This document shows, in pieces, positions 8,245 to 20,705 of a DNA stretch of 64,000 bases. Source of the stretch: Plasmopara viticola (lineage: Eukaryota > Oomycota > Peronosporomycetes > Peronosporales > Peronosporaceae); the NCBI GenBank assembly GCA_001695595.3, contig MBPM02000094.1:124001-188000 (forward strand), written 5' to 3'. Position 1 is the first letter of the stretch; each line of letters begins with the position of its first letter. Both the position numbers and the translations under genes were made by a program. A model generated the notes under the pieces. That model was not told the DNA's origin. It saw nothing but the letters and a program-made list of their open reading frames with translations, and searched no databases.

Positions 8245-9777
8245 TTAATCATGAGAAGGCAACGTTTCATAATTCTTTAGCTTCAGGATCCAAACCGTGC
8301 GGTCAACCTTAGGAACTAGTGCGTCGAATAAATCCAAGCGGACGTAGCAAAAATCGTAAAATAGTTCGTACATTATCAACAACTTCACGTAGTAGGCCTC
8401 CCGCAAACTCTTCAAGTCATCCTGCAATTCCAACATTCCTGCGAGCAAATTCTGTAAATCTGGGCCCAACGATTCCTTCAACTTTGACAATTCCTGATTA
8501 TTCACCAAGCTTGAAAATGATTCGACAATACGGTGGTTGCCTGGACTTGTCTTGTATTGCCGCTTGACAATTTTAATCATTATCGACGTCTCGTACAAAT
8601 ACTGGTGGAATGGCAGGTTGAAGGCCTCGAGAAATGCCGCGTGAATCTCTTCGTCAGTTGCCATTCTCGGCTTGTGCACGTATGGGCCTTGCGTGTTTCC
8701 AGCCTTGATACTATTCACCGTTGCGAGAGGCACCAACTCATCGTTCCCTACGCGCGTGTGCAAAGCGTGCCCGACTAAAGGTAGATTCTCGTGGAATAGA
8801 CTCTTGACCTCGTTCGGATCTACATTCAAGGCAAACTTTGACGCCTCCTGAGCAATCGGCTGGCTGTGGATTTGACTATTAGAAGAGGCGACGGTTCGCG
8901 TGGAAGAACCGAAAGGCGCGGGTCGAAAATCGTGCGTTGTGATGATATTTGCTGCGTTTCGCATAATGAGCGTCGGACCATCTCCTTCCAACTTTGTCGC
9001 CAACACCATTGGTATAGAAACCGCCACCGACACTTTATATTTTTGTAGTTCTGGAAGAGGATGCGGTGCTTGTTCGCCCACATGGCTAGGTGTCAAGTCG
9101 ATGCGTTTGCGCTTGCTGTTGCTGTTGATGATTTCCACTTCGTCAGAATGTTTGTTCAAGTCAAGCTTAAACGCCTTTTCGGCGATCGGCTGATTGTCAA
9201 ATCGGATACCGGAAGAGGCGATGCTGCTTGGAGAAGGTTCTGGAGGCGCAAGTCGTAAGTCGTGCTTCGAAACCCTCCATGCCGCATTATTGATAACATC
9301 TGCTGACGCTTTGACCTTCGCTCTTTTCGCTGGCACGGTTGGTATATCGCTTGCCACCGACACCATATAATTGGTTGGCTTTGGCAGGGCATGTAGTGCT
9401 TGTCCATTTACATTGTAAAGCGTCGGGTCGATGCGTCGGAACAAAGCTTCAATTTCTTCATGAGCTCTAATCGCCCCCGCAGCTCTCGCAATTACATCGT
9501 CGCTATCCGTCCTCATTACACCAGCTGTTTTCATAATAGCCTGTTCAACGGCTTCCGGAGGAGGATCCATTACGCGCTCTTCAGCGCCCGCGTGGACCGT
9601 TAGTTTGTCCTTTGAGTCACGACGTTCTCGAAGTACTCGCCGCGGCAACATCTTTTCAATCGTGCCACCAAATGTCAAAAAATCGTTGTTGGGTGCTCCC
9701 TGAGGTTCGTCTTGGTTGCATTCTGCAGCTGTATGGCTGCCGAGAAGTGCAATAGCCACGTAAAAAGCGCCGCGCAT
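8245..9777 (-). CDS. RxLR-dEER effector, 510 residues, two modules
   Basis: The ATG at 9777 gives [20 protein letters not shown]; the frame is open further up to 9864 but the conserved MRGA start and leader favour this Met. RVLR is at residues 47-50 and GAEER at 64-68. Two modules follow, with [11 protein letters not shown] and [11 protein letters not shown] cores, a [11 protein letters not shown] block (Ser in place of the last Pro of DLNxxP) and [10 protein letters not shown], a basic patch resembling a monopartite nuclear signal. The C-terminal domain has [10 protein letters not shown] and [17 protein letters not shown]. Leader and flanks match the gene at 34,644. Secreted host-targeted effector by family; target unknown. 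Confidence 0.92.
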   Translation of the reverse strand: MRGAFYVAIALLGSHTAAECNQDEPQGAPNNDFLTFGGTIEKMLPRRVLRERRDSKDKLTVHAGAEERVMDPPPEAVEQAIMKTAGVMRTDSDDVIARAAGAIRAHEEIEALFRRIDPTLYNVNGQALHALPKPTNYMVSVASDIPTVPAKRAKVKASADVINNAAWRVSKHDLRLAPPEPSPSSIASSGIRFDNQPIAEKAFKLDLNKHSDEVEIINSNSKRKRIDLTPSHVGEQAPHPLPELQKYKVSVAVSIPMVLATKLEGDGPTLIMRNAANIITTHDFRPAPFGSSTRTVASSNSQIHSQPIAQEASKFALNVDPNEVKSLFHENLPLVGHALHTRVGNDELVPLATVNSIKAGNTQGPYVHKPRMATDEEIHAAFLEAFNLPFHQYLYETSIMIKIVKRQYKTSPGNHRIVESFSSLVNNQELSKLKESLGPDLQNLLAGMLELQDDLKSLREAYYVKLLIMYELFYDFCYVRLDLFDALVPKVDRTVWILKLKNYETLPSHD

Positions 9778-9860
9778 GATGGTCTTCCCAAAAAGATTTA
9801 AACTAAAATACAGATTTAATGCGGAACCGGATATGCTCATCGGGTCACAATTTTTTTTTT
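9778..9860 (-). promoter_or_regulatory. Conserved effector leader, type B
   Basis: CCGCATTAAATCTGTA (9824-9809, minus strand) lies 31 bases from the ATG; the same 16 bases occur 40 bases before the ATG of the effector at 34,644 (34,700-34,685). This leader differs from type A of the 7.2-kb and 24.4-kb genes. Confidence 0.5.
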
Positions 9861-9959
9861 TCATCGCGATAGACTTACAATTTTAAGTTTTATATCTGGT
9901 GGGAGTATGTAAGCTACCATGATGTTTACTATCATAAATTATTTTTACTTGCAGCGTTA

Positions 9960-10340
9960 TACATACTGACTGTTGGACCATTTACATTAATAGGCGTTGT
10001 TCGATGGGCTGGCGCTGGCTTTTTCTGGTCGCCTACATAGAGATAAATATTTTGTGGGCGTTTGTTGCTTTCTCATTTTCTCTTTTTCCTCTATACACTT
10101 TCAATTAGCAATTTCAAAAGGAGTAGCAAGAGATAAGGGCGTGCACTCTTTATAAAGCGTTAAATTGTCCTGTAGATCACGACACTCCGTGTCGGAACCT
10201 GCGACGGAAACGGTTTAAAGAGGCAACATCTCACCAGCTGTACCACTAGACGCCACAAAGTCATTGTTAGATAGTCGCAGAGGCTCAATATGGTCAAAAT
10301 TTGGCCAGCAGCCTCGAGAAGTGCAATAGCTACAAAAAGT
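9960..10340 (-). pseudogene. RxLR-type effector relic, 5' part
   Basis: Minus-strand sequence from about 10,340 encodes a degraded signal peptide (FVAIALLEAA), then LSNNDFVASSGTAGEMLP-like sequence in shifting frames and a decayed KDNLTLYK region. It has frameshifts and stops, and the module and C-terminal regions are missing. This is a member of the same family, beyond repair by eye. Confidence 0.6.
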
Positions 10341-11224
10341 TGAATTTTAAACCATATTTATAAGTCAAATTAGTGGTAATTGGCACTCACAGCGAATGGT
10401 ATTGTGCCGTGATAAACCGGAATTAACAACTATAGATATACAATACAGACGTTAAGATTATTGCTTTAACTCTTCATCTTACGTGAGGATTATCAATTGC
10501 CCATTATAACGGTATGTAAAATACCTTATTTTTCAGTATCCCGTACCTATAGTCGGTACGATAAATGTATCGTATTTAATTCATCAAGTATAGTTGTGCC
10601 CATTGTTCCTCGTTAGCAAGCTGTATCTTGATCTGGCGCATCAAGACTCTTGGAGCTGCTTACGAAATGTGATTGCGAGCAGACATAAGAATTGCTTGAG
10701 CTGCAACGATTTTTTTATGTTAAAAGTGCCAAAATGGAGATAGGCCTTGTGTAAATTTGAAAGAATATGTGTCGGTGCACTCAATAAGCAGCTAGCTTAC
10801 CGTTATAAAGCTTAAGTGTGGCATCATTTCATTGTTCCATGGACGTATATATATGACATTTTCTTCGGCAGGTGCTTTTGTATCTTGCTCCGTGCCATAA
10901 CAATAAGTTTAGCTTTCAGCAGACACACATAAATGTAACTAAGAGGTTCTTTTAAAAACCACTGACTTTCCGTCAGAGTATTATGGCTATACATGATGCA
11001 GATATGCACCTTAAAAATAATCCGCCGCGATACTGCTAATTTTGGGTTCTCATCTACGGAATTAGCGGGCTCATTCTTATTTTCATGTCAAGAAAATTAG
11101 ATTAACAATAAAACTTAGACATGCTAATAAACACAAAAGAAGCGGATATGTGCTTAAATATTACGATAAACCGAAAAAGAGCTATTTATACCAATACAAT
11201 TCAGAAGTATTCAGTTGCGGTTAC
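10341..11224. other. Noncoding stretch, nothing recognised
   Basis: AT-rich sequence with only short frames lacking codon structure, domain similarity or paralogues elsewhere in the window. Confidence 0.4.
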
Positions 11225-11500
11225 TACATGTAGTAAACTTGATCACAATTTTGCCTCAGCTATACCGGTATTGTAGAGCTAAGGCAGAATTATATTCAAG
11301 TCGATACAAACTTCACTAAGCGTAACGCAAATCCGGTGTTTCCATTACACTAGTCAGAAAGTGACGACTTCACGGCAAATACGCTCTTAGCGTTGATCGA
11401 TAATATTGTATTTTCTGCCGCAGCGATATAGATACTGCCTGATATTACTAATACTACTTAAAAGCTTTTTTAGTGAATCTTATGGAAATCGTAAGCTCGT
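11225..11500 (+). repeat. Dispersed repeat, copy 2 (partner 1800-2070)
   Basis: Aligns with the reverse complement of 1800-2070 over about 270 bp and ends at the same AGTGAATCTTATGG. Noncoding; possibly a MITE or solo terminal repeat. Confidence 0.6.
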
Positions 11501-11539
11501 AAATGTGCTGTGTAAGGTTTGGCACAAGTTATGGCGTCG

Positions 11540-11592
11540 GACGATAGGTAGGACGAAGGTAGGACGAGGGTAGGACAGACGTAGGACGGAGT
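11540..11592. repeat. Imperfect decamer tandem repeat (GTAGGACGAG-like)
   Basis: About five imperfect copies of a 10-11 base unit (TAGGACGAAGG, TAGGACGAGGG, TAGGACAGACG, TAGGACGGAG). A simple sequence tract; no function inferred. Confidence 0.7.
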
Positions 11593-11749
11593 AGAGACGA
11601 AGGCTGGAAGAGGAAGCTTGTGTATTGAAGAGTAAATTTAAAAGTGAGAACTGAAATGAGATGAAATGCAACTACTTCCTCTTCCTATTTTTTCTTTTCT
11701 TTCTTCAAGTTGAATGTGAGAAATTTAACTGAGTCCACGTAGGATGACC

Positions 11750-11900
11750 AATTTTTTCTAGGCGCTTTGTGCCAAACGAAATGGCAGTATTATTCAGGTA
11801 TCTCCATCGGCTATAAATAAAGTAGGCATGTAATATCGAGACTGGGAGGTGACAGTATCGCAGCCGCACATAATCTAGAGCATCGTCACACAGATCATCA
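11750..11900 (+). repeat. Fragment of the 55.3/62.1-kb repeat family
   Basis: GGCGCTTTGTGCCAAACG, CGAGACTGGGAGGTGACA and ATCGTCACACAGATC match 55,645-55,795 and, inverted, 62,240-62,390. The spacing between shared blocks is conserved. Confidence 0.6.
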
Positions 11901-12189
11901 CCGCAAGAGCGAGAGTAGAATTAGGTGCCTTGGAAAATAGTGGTAGTAACTTGAACAAGGTTGTGATGGCCTCACACAAAACCTTGTACAGAGGGAACTG
12001 CAAAAAATATAAGAATCTGAAATGAGAAACAAATTAAAATCGCCAGTCTCCAGAGGATCGATGCAATTAATGTTGGGTTGACTATTCATATCTTCGACAC
12101 ACTGTATGCCTACCAATAATATTTCAATTGCACTTAATTTGGCTCTTAAATCTAGGAAAGGGATTTATATGTCACGGTTATATACGTCA

Positions 12190-12860
12190 ATGTTTATTGG
12201 TTCGAACATATATAGGGTGCCTTTCGTGCACTTGAGGCAATCAATTTGATATGTCGAACGGCAAGCCAGCCTTTACCAGAAAAGCTCGGCTTTATGTGCG
12301 GATCGTTATGTCCTTCCTCACTATGACTTGGTGAACATCCGATCGAATTTAGTCTTATAAAACTCAAAATTTTATACAAGTAGTCGGTGTAGCCACAACG
12401 ACAACCATCCTTGCAGCAGCAAGGTCTACCGTTCGGTCGAGTTGTTCCAAAATGATCTAAAAATGTTCGATCCGCTTCCACATTTGCAATTTAATCTCCG
12501 TGCCAAATTTTGTGCCTACAACAAAGGCCGTGCCTGCATTAGAAGGCGGCGTCTACAAGATTTGCGGCTGCAACGAGGGCTTCGCTTGTACCGTGCCAAA
12601 ATTTCGCATGACAGAGAGCTGCTTAGGAAAGCAATGCTCCTGGAGAGTCATTAAAATCAATGCGGCGGGAAACGTGCTCCAAATGTTGTTATACACGCAC
12701 AGGCCTCTTACTGGACCAGAGATGCCCTGTTCAGGAATTGGTGACCATAGCCACGACCCTCCTATCAAACCTCAAACGGCTCTAGCAAAGTCACTGACGT
12801 GGGCTATTCGACTCGCTCACCGTCAATCATTGACGCCAGCTGCCAACCAATAAGAGGCCT
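12190..12860 (+). pseudogene. Cysteine-rich protein relic (related to 56.3-56.9 kb)
   Basis: The plus strand has an open frame (12,500-12,853) encoding GVYKICGCNEGFACTVP and CLGKQCSW. A similar GYVYKNCGPNQGCACAV occurs at about 56,460, also with repeated AGGCTACGTCTACAA-type units. There is no signal peptide and no complete frame, and the neighbouring frames carry pieces of similar cysteine-rich sequence. I do not recognise the family; repeated CG/C pairs suggest an extracellular or zinc-binding protein, but this is only a suggestion. Confidence 0.35.
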
Positions 12861-13479
12861 GCTTTCTCTCTAAGCAACGGATCGGATGGCAAGAGAAAAT
12901 GATTCCACCAATTTTGATGCAAGCCATATAATAAATTTTACTTTGCATGCCGCGAAGATACTGTGAAAGCCAATCTTTGCGCAACGGAACCTTCGCTCAG
13001 AAATACACCATTAATCGAGTGCAAAATTACGTCAGCTATGCGAATACTTCCTGCGCCAAATTAAATATCTTTTTAAATGGTATCACTTGACGTAATTAGA
13101 AGCCTAAAAGAAAAGGGTAGCCTACAGGAATGCTCCCTATATCCATAATTATTAAAAATATGTAAATTCTAGAAACGGGTGAGCATATAGGGCATTAAAA
13201 TCAAAATATACAACTACCTTGGACAAAGAACCTTACGCCTGTAAGCATAGAGCGTTATTTATCCTCCTTGTGGGTCAGAGATAGCTTATTTTCAAGCTTC
13301 CTCTGCTTTGGCGTCGTGACAAGCAAAGCTTTAAAGGCTTACGCTTTTCGCGATAGTCACTTCTACCATATCTGAAAGCGCGGTAAGAAAACCACAGCCA
13401 GCGTACTACAAATTCATTGCTTTCGAATCTGGATCGTGCCGTAGACAGTCCAGTAACTCCCATGTAAACCTGTAACGCT

Positions 13480-13670
13480 AAAAAAATGTGCCACTTAATG
13501 ACTGCCCGCACGGCACACAGAGATGGCACTCTTCATTGCCATCAAGAGGCACCCAAAAGGTCGCTCTCGGCTCGATTATGCGCCTTTTATGTGAGGGGTG
13601 GAAGCTCCTGTGCAACCAGATGTGTGCGCATGAGATTATTCTCAAGCTCGACCTCAAAGGGTGAGTACGA
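13480..13670 (+). pseudogene. Relic related to 57.3-57.5 kb
   Basis: GTGGAAGCTCCTGTGCAACC and the GCGCATGAGATTATTCTCA segment match 57,415-57,465 (CAGCTCCTGCGGAACCAGATG, GCGCTTAAGATTATTCTCA). Both lie about 1 kb downstream of the cysteine-rich relics, so the two loci are paralogous over more than 1 kb. No intact frame. Confidence 0.45.
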
Positions 13671-13674
13671 TTGA

Positions 13675-15700
13675 CCTAGGGTTTGAACGAAAGGTCGATT
13701 TTGAATCGCACTACGAAGGAAACGATTTAACACAAGACGTTTTTGTTCGAAATTTGCATGTCAATTAAATGGTCGATGTGCTTTACTCAATGGTATTTAT
13801 TTGAGATACCGGTTTAGCGAAAACAACTCTATCAGTCATGTTTAACATTTACAATATCATTCAGCCCGTACTTGAGCCGTTCAGAAGAGGTGACTGGACA
13901 ATATTTCTCCGCAACTGTTAATCGGACAGACTGATGCACGAAAACACCGTTTCTTTGTTTGTATAAGAACATCAAATTCTGTCCGTGTATGGGCAATATA
14001 GTGCTCGAACCTAAGTCGCTCAGTGTTTCATACCAATCCACTATCCCGCTTACTCGATTTTGCCGTTATGTTTTACTAGAAGACTATTCTGTATGCTGAA
14101 ACTTTTGAAGTAGACCCGATTTTGTCAGCTTGAAGCCAGTAGTTAGACACTTTTTTGCTATATTTTGGTCTACTGTCTACAAGAAGTATGTTTTTGCATC
14201 ACGTGGATGTATAAATTGCTATACAATTCTTAATGATAATCATGTTGTTTAGTCAAATATCTGAGTAGGTACATTTTACATATTCTAATTCTCGTCTTGT
14301 CAGTTTTGCTCTCGATCAATCGGTTTTCAACTCAAGCGCGACAATTTAAATTCGTAAAGCTACGTCAACTATTGTAGATTCTCATTCGGCAAGCCGTCAC
14401 ATGTCACGCTTTTGCTCATATCCGTCGTGATATAGTGTCATGTTATGTTCGAAAAAAAATTTTATGCTCAAGAAGTCAAAGATCATCTACGAGTTGTACT
14501 GACAGAGCCTAATGGTAAGAGACTTGTATGCATGACCACTGCGTCAACTGGACCGCTTCAGTAAGTGCTATATGTTGTGGGGCAGTAAGTCATGCAATGG
14601 GTGTAAGTGTCATAATCTATGTTGATTTGATGCACTATTATAATTAAACCTGTGCACTAGATATGAGTTCGACAATACCTTATCTTAATGTTCATACGAG
14701 CCGAAAACGCTTATGTTGACTAATACACCCATCTTTACAACTCACCGAGGTAATCATAAGATAAATGTGCTCTAACAGACAGCACCCCACCAACTAAAAC
14801 TGCGATGTCAGGCAAAGTATATTTATGTCGCTCACAAGAGACGTCGATCATCGAGAAAGACTGTATTTCATTGTGTTTATTTGTAAAATTGGCTCGATCG
14901 AGGCAAAGTTTCGCGAGCGACACGAAAACGCGGCCCTGTGATAGATTTCGTCTTGTTTGTCAAAGAGCATTTTGTCTGTTTTCGAAAGTTTGTTCAGCTT
15001 GGTCAATGAGTATTTGTTGCGACGTAATCGTCGTCAGCGGTACGTTTGCCGGTAAAGACCATTTTGCCATATGGTTTCATTATTTGCAAAATAGATACGC
15101 ATTGGTATTATTATAAGAAGAAGGCGATTACACAGTTTAAGACCACCAGTAAGGCTGGTGGAGAACGAATAAATTATCAATACAAATGTGATGTTTAGTG
15201 GAGATCGAATGAATTATCAATAAAAGTGTGGTCTCTAGTGTACTTGATGTTACCGAATTTCATACCTAAAGTCGGTAAGTACGTCTCGGTAAAATGAAAT
15301 GATAAGTTCCTGCGCTTATTTAAAGTAAGATATGTGACGGCACAAGCAATGATGTCACCTAGTCTACTTGAATAAAGTTTCCTAATTTTCTGTATATAAT
15401 AGTTCACAGAAATAAAGTATGCGTAAATAAAACGCATTTTCTTTGTTACGCGCCCTGATGTTCCGGTGTGTGCTGCGATCAGATTTATAAACTTACTCTG
15501 AACATTTTCTTACAACAGCCAGGTGCTTTGTGCGAAGTAAGTCGGTAGTAGCACATAAGCATCTTTACCGGTTATGTGTATAGGCGGGTGCAAAGTATCC
15601 GAGGCTGAGAGTTAACAGCACCACGACCGCAGAAAATTTGGTCCTTTGTCACACAACTCGTCAGCGCAGGCTATGTGAATACAGCCAAGCTTTCTTTTCT
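13675..15700. other. Noncoding stretch with unsupported short frames
   Basis: Frames of 60-103 codons (for example 14,805-15,116, +) show no recognisable motif. A local AATAAATTATCAATA / AATGAATTATCAATA repetition is seen at about 15,165-15,225. Nothing else stands out. Confidence 0.35.
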
Positions 15701-15710
15701 TAAGCTGATA

Positions 15711-16070
15711 TTATCTCCACCAAGTTTGTGACGGGGTCACACGGCACTTCGCGCAGATAAGTCGTGCAAGGTTAACAAAAAAATCGTTCCGGGAGCGACC
15801 ACTTCTTACCACAAAGTGAAGGGTAATAATGGCATTTAGACGTTCTAGGCGAGAAAAAAACTGATGCTTTTGATGTTTTGTTTTGTTAGAAAAAAATGTC
15901 ACCGTGAGCAATAAGATGATAAGCGCAATAAAGAAAATGCCACCTTTACAAACCGAAAAAAACTTTAAGTAGATTGCCTGTGCACTAAAACTTCCAATTT
16001 TTAAGCGGAGAATAACAATCGCTTCATTTTTAGGATTATATCCCTTTTTGATCATGGTCGCGACACGCAT
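15711..16070 (-). CDS. Uncertain small ORF, 119 residues, one predicted membrane segment
   Basis: From ATG at 16,070 the frame encodes a basic N-terminus, a hydrophobic stretch GGIFFIALIILLLTVTFF and a basic C-terminus rich in Arg and Cys. No family is recognised and no paralogue is seen in the window. It may be chance; a single transmembrane segment in AT-rich sequence is weak evidence. Confidence 0.2.
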   Translation of the reverse strand: MRVATMIKKGYNPKNEAIVILRLKIGSFSAQAIYLKFFSVCKGGIFFIALIILLLTVTFFSNKTKHQKHQFFSRLERLNAIITLHFVVRSGRSRNDFFVNLARLICAKCRVTPSQTWWR

Positions 16071-16360
16071 GATACGTGACTTCCTACTTTGCGGCGAGAG
16101 CAATACATTTATCGAATTGTTCTTTGAGTGAGCAAGTATAACACAGGGGAGGTCGATTGACGACCGAGGATAAAATGGCGAGCAGGTAATAAAAGGCGAA
16201 GAAGCGGAAGAAGTTTTACTTGCATAAGACCAAATAGGAAGTGATATTAGATGGAGAACTCTTACAAATATTGGTCTCGCTACAGCCTAAATGGTTGCCA
16301 TAATTTGCGACCATCATGAAGGCCATCAATCTTCTTTTGGAGAACTTTTAAGCAAGAGAA

Positions 16361-16454
16361 TGTTTCGACTCATAATGATTGTAAGACAGAAGAACCTTGC
16401 TTTTGGATGTTTTGACTCATAATGATTGTAAGACAGAAGAACCTTGCTTTTGGT
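16361..16454. repeat. 47-bp tandem duplication, two copies
   Basis: Units at 16,361-16,407 and 16,408-16,454 share TGACTCATAATGATT and GTAAGACAGAAGAACC, differing mainly at C/T in TTT(C/T)GACTC. Recent local duplication. Confidence 0.9.
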
Positions 16455-16499
16455 TTAAATAGAGGTGGTCGTCCACTTCTATGAGTAATCCCGATGCAC

Positions 16500-19400
16500 A
16501 TGTGATTTGAGAATATTTCTTATGTATGGCGCAATGGCTATTGACGGCGAACCTGCCGGTGACAACGGGCAAGTCACATGACCTACCTACGAAAAGAAGC
16601 CTATTTAGAGGGCGGGTCTCGTCTTTTTCGCTTTCTTGTAGAAGTTGATGGTTTAAAATTTTGCGAAAGATTCTACCGGGTTCCCGAGTAGCCTTTTTTA
16701 ATTTCAACAAGCCACCAAACTTTGTACTGCAAGCCTCCCTTATACTTACGTTGTCTAATGACGGTCTATATACTTGTTTATCAGATCGATCGGTCAACGC
16801 GACCTTATTTACGTTTGCAGTCTTGGTGATATGGCTTTTCCAGGAGAGTGTGGAACATTATATACAGCTTTAATCCCTTCGATAATTTCAACGCAGGATT
16901 TCCGCAAAACTGTCTTTACGATCGGGAATTGGCCAATGCATCTTGGCGTGAATATCCTATGCAACACCTTCGTGACGAATGTCCACGTTTTTCCCATTTA
17001 AAAGCATTCTATCACCAACTCTATAGTCTTGGACAAGTCTATTCTTGTCGTAATAGTATGTCATGCGTTTTTGTGCTTCGCTCATCTGGTCTGTGCGTCC
17101 TCTAGAAAAGGTTTTTGACGTTGTGGAAATCATGGTGCTGACTTTTATAAATTACGAAGGAATCTTCGAATGCCACACTATCCGGTATCTAATCAACATA
17201 TTTTAAATTTGCTTTGAGCGGTGACTTTCTAATCTTGAAGTGTATGCCTCGATTGTAGGCGATCTCAGTCAATGCAAAAAGTCATCATTATCATTTTGTG
17301 CTGAATTGACGGCACCTCGGGGGTAAGCTCGACTAAAACAAAAAATTCTTTCCGTTTGGTTATCGTTTGTGGACTAAAAGCCAAAGCCAAATTGTGTTAC
17401 GTTCCCACAGAAAATGCGATTGCTTGCCAAAACTTAGATGCGCACTTAATGTCTACGTTGAACATAATGGTCTCTGATATTCCATGATTCGTTATTTCCT
17501 TTTTTTATGAAGACATCTGCAATACCTGCAGTATCAGCCTTGTCTTCGTAGCGTAAACCTATAAGCAATCAACAGCCACCATAATGGCATTAATATCACT
17601 TTTGGTGTCTGGTTTGACAAGGTGAAGTCCGTTTAAAAAATGTCGGCCCATCTGCCTCTTGAAAAATTTAAAGACTTAAAAATCTTGGTGCCTAGCTTTG
17701 TTGCGCTGACATGTTTCGCAAGGGTTGACATAGTGCTGGATGCACCTCATTATTTCAGGCCAAATATTTTTGTGCATTCCTGTGTGACCTGCATATACAG
17801 AATCGTGGTCTTACAAATGACGCGATTTTAGATTCTTGTCGTTGAGAGTTTATGTTCGTGCAGTCCCATCCTCGCCTGTTTAATAGAAAAAGCTATCAAC
17901 CTGCAATGAGTACGTTGGCTCTCCCTCTCCTTCTTTCGATGATATACTGTAGGTCTCTACTCCTCGAATACATTGCTTTTGCAGATTAAATAACTGTCAA
18001 CTTGTTTGTCCTAATTATCTAATGATTTAGCTGCTTCCAATAATTCTTGCAAGCTAAGAAGGGCACCTTTACTCTTGAATTTTGAATTGCGTGACAGTGA
18101 ATTGGTCACAGTATTAGTTTCACCGAACAGAAATGCCAAAACTCATCATGCTAACGTGCATGGACTCTTAATAGCCGAAACTTAGCGAATAAATTATCAA
18201 GCTTTCTGCGTTACGTAATCTCTGCGTCAAGATCGCCTTAACACGTTTATGATGCGTTTTAACAGAAAACATCGATAGAATAGATACGCACACTTGCTTC
18301 TGTGCGTGCATGATTACAGTAGGCCTTGCTCACGAACAGGGTACTTCAGCTCGGATAACTTCCTCTTCCGATTAGGGAAAGCAACTGAAAGCTCTACATC
18401 TTTTTTCGTTTTGTAACAAAACCCCTGCTATCGCAACTTTAGTTCGTATATCAAAAGGATGGGAAAAGCGCATAAGACTAAGAACACGTGGAAGCATCAA
18501 GCGACGATTGCACATAAAGAAGCAGCGTTGTTGATAGTCCGAGAGCTCGATCGCTACTCGAAGACATGTTTGTCAAACATACCGTGAAGTGGTTTTGTCA
18601 ATTGTCTATAGTCCTTGTAGAATAGACTGAAGTCCTTAAGAAGCGCTCTACTTGCTTCTTTTTCTTGAACACAGGCCATTTGCGATGATCTTGACGTTGC
18701 CGTGATCTATTCGATTGCCCTTAGGCCCGACAAATTCTCGTAAACATGGAATCTCTTCCACGCAGAACTGGCATTTTGACAACTTGGTGTGGAGTTGCCG
18801 TTCTTCACACCATTTGGTGTGAAGAACGACAGAATGTCGTCTGCAACATCTTGACTGCGCGAGACGTTTCCAAAGTTGATTCTCTTTTCATCTCGCAAGC
18901 ATCAAAAGACCTTCTGCAATAGGCCTTTAGACGTATCCGTGCTCCCGCTTAGACCCATGAGAGCGCTTAAATACTCAGATAGACCAGCTGGCGTATTTAG
19001 TAACTTATAAGTAGGTGCATGTGCAAAAACTAACGACTTCTGGACATCTTTAAGCGATAGTTATCCGCGAGAGATCACGCGTCATGTAGTCCACTTCACA
19101 TCTTGATTCCGCTCACGAATTCACATCGTGCTGATGATAATCTCAGGACTTGAAACATTTACGATGCTAAAAAGAAACCAAGTAATTGCAAATATATCTG
19201 CACAATTAGCCGGACAGATTAACAGCCTGATCGTAGCCAAGGACGCCTTGCATAGTTTCACTTTAAATTACTTTAAGCTAAAGACGCTTCACTTAGTCTT
19301 CGGATACACCGCTATGACTACATATATTGTCGATGATGATGGTGACGGGTCTCAAATGCTTGAGCTTTCACTTTGATAGTGCACCTCGATTATATCGATT

Positions 19401-19650
19401 TGCATTCTAATGTTCGGGAGCAGTACATAGCGGCGTTGTGTGGCCGACAACGCCACGATTGTTGCATTGTTGCCTGTTGTCTATGTTCTTTCTTTTATCA
19501 AAATGCTTTGGTTTCTAAACTCATAATTTAAGCTGAAAGCAATTTAATGTCCTTTTGAAGAGAATTTGGGATTTCCTTCGCGATCTTCTTTGCCGTCTTT
19601 TCCCGTGATCCACTTGAAAAAACTTTGCTTTTTCAATGAATTACAATTCA
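16500..19650 (-). mobile_element. Ty3/gypsy retrotransposon remnant (chromovirus-like)
   Basis: Minus-strand fragments occur in gypsy order. A gag zinc-knuckle-like CNNRGVVGHTTPLC lies near 19,480-19,430 (second Cys replaced by Arg). A reverse-transcriptase/connection fragment FLKDFSLFYKDYRQLTKPLH lies near 18,650-18,585. The integrase zinc-binding motif (CETCQRNKAR) is near 17,710-17,680. An integrase C-terminal piece (IGQFPIVKTV...) lies at about 16,950-16,815, followed by a possible chromodomain trace (RKILNHQL). All parts are frameshifted and stop-ridden, with large deletions; no terminal repeats were found. Dead element. Confidence 0.6.
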
Positions 19651-19949
19651 TTTTGGGCTATGTAGTCCTAGTTATCAGAGACGTACTCGTAGATAGATTT
19701 CCTTTGTTTCGGGCAAAATAGTCGCTCTCGACAATTATACTCGAATTGTTATGCCTGAAGCGTGTACACAATTGAGTAGTGAAAAGTGCCCACGTCCTGT
19801 GCACATTCATGCGCTCGTAGTCGACTATAAAGTCACGGCACTAACTAAGCACGCATTTGCCTAAATTACTAGATATAAGCATCACGAAGTTTGACTGTTC
19901 AGTTGTCACCAAGTAACGCATATTGGCGTAATACTGGTCCGTTGCTAAG

Positions 19950-20500
19950 GTCAATTATGAAAATTTTCGCAAATTTTCCTCCACAAGCAGAACCATTCGA
20001 TTTCTACTCCACGTTTATTGATGCGACGAGAACTCGAAGCTCTTCTCAACAATGTTGCCTTTCGGCTTGCCTTTAAACTTTCATCTGGGCTTAACGTAGC
20101 CGTTGTTACATGATGAGATGCACCAGTAGTTGCAACATGAACTTTGTATCTTGCCTTGTCGCTGCAGAATGAATTTAACAAGCCTGAGCGATTGAGTTCG
20201 CTGGCCATTGGCACTTGCCGCATCTTCATGTGGCACCTCTTTTAAGCAGTATAAATAATGTACAAAGAGAGAGGCTGCTAATGGTTTCGATTCAGAAAAG
20301 TTGTGGCCTTCCACACGCGATGTGTCAATTGAAGAACCGCGATTAACTCTCGGGGTTGTTGTGTCATCATCGGCAAACAAAAAGGGATCCCGCTTGCAAT
20401 TCAGGCAGGGACTGTACTTACGCAAGCCAGTACAAATATCGATGAGGTTTTCTCGTGCACTACATATAAACGTCATGTGAAGTTCTTTTGTCACCTTCAA
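19950..20500 (-). other. Possible retroelement gag/protease fragment
   Basis: Two overlapping minus frames encode CTGLRKYSPCLNCKRDP and VATTGASHHVTTATL. The latter resembles the aspartic protease context of copia elements (DSGASxH), but the catalytic Asp is replaced by Thr. It might also be unrelated; low certainty. Confidence 0.25.
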
Positions 20501-20544
20501 CTAGAGTCAGAATTTAAATTACATCGGTAGGAGAGCGTTACGTG

Positions 20545-20705
20545 CTATCCATCATACAAGCTTAGTGCTTGTTTATGGACACAGCTCAAGAAACCAACTT
20601 TATCGCTGGAGACATCACTGCCTCGTCAATCTTTGCATTAAAGTTGGCAAGCATTCACTAAATGTACTCATTTGTGCGCATTCACACGACTGCACACCAT
20701 TTCCA
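20545..20705 (+). repeat. Repeat shared with 23,690-23,850
   Basis: TACTCATTTG(T/A)GC, CATTCA(C/T)ACG, ACACCATTTTC and GACGTCACTGCCTCGT-like blocks are shared in order with the sequence beyond the inverted WRKY19-like pseudogene piece, so part of that locus is duplicated here. Confidence 0.55.
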
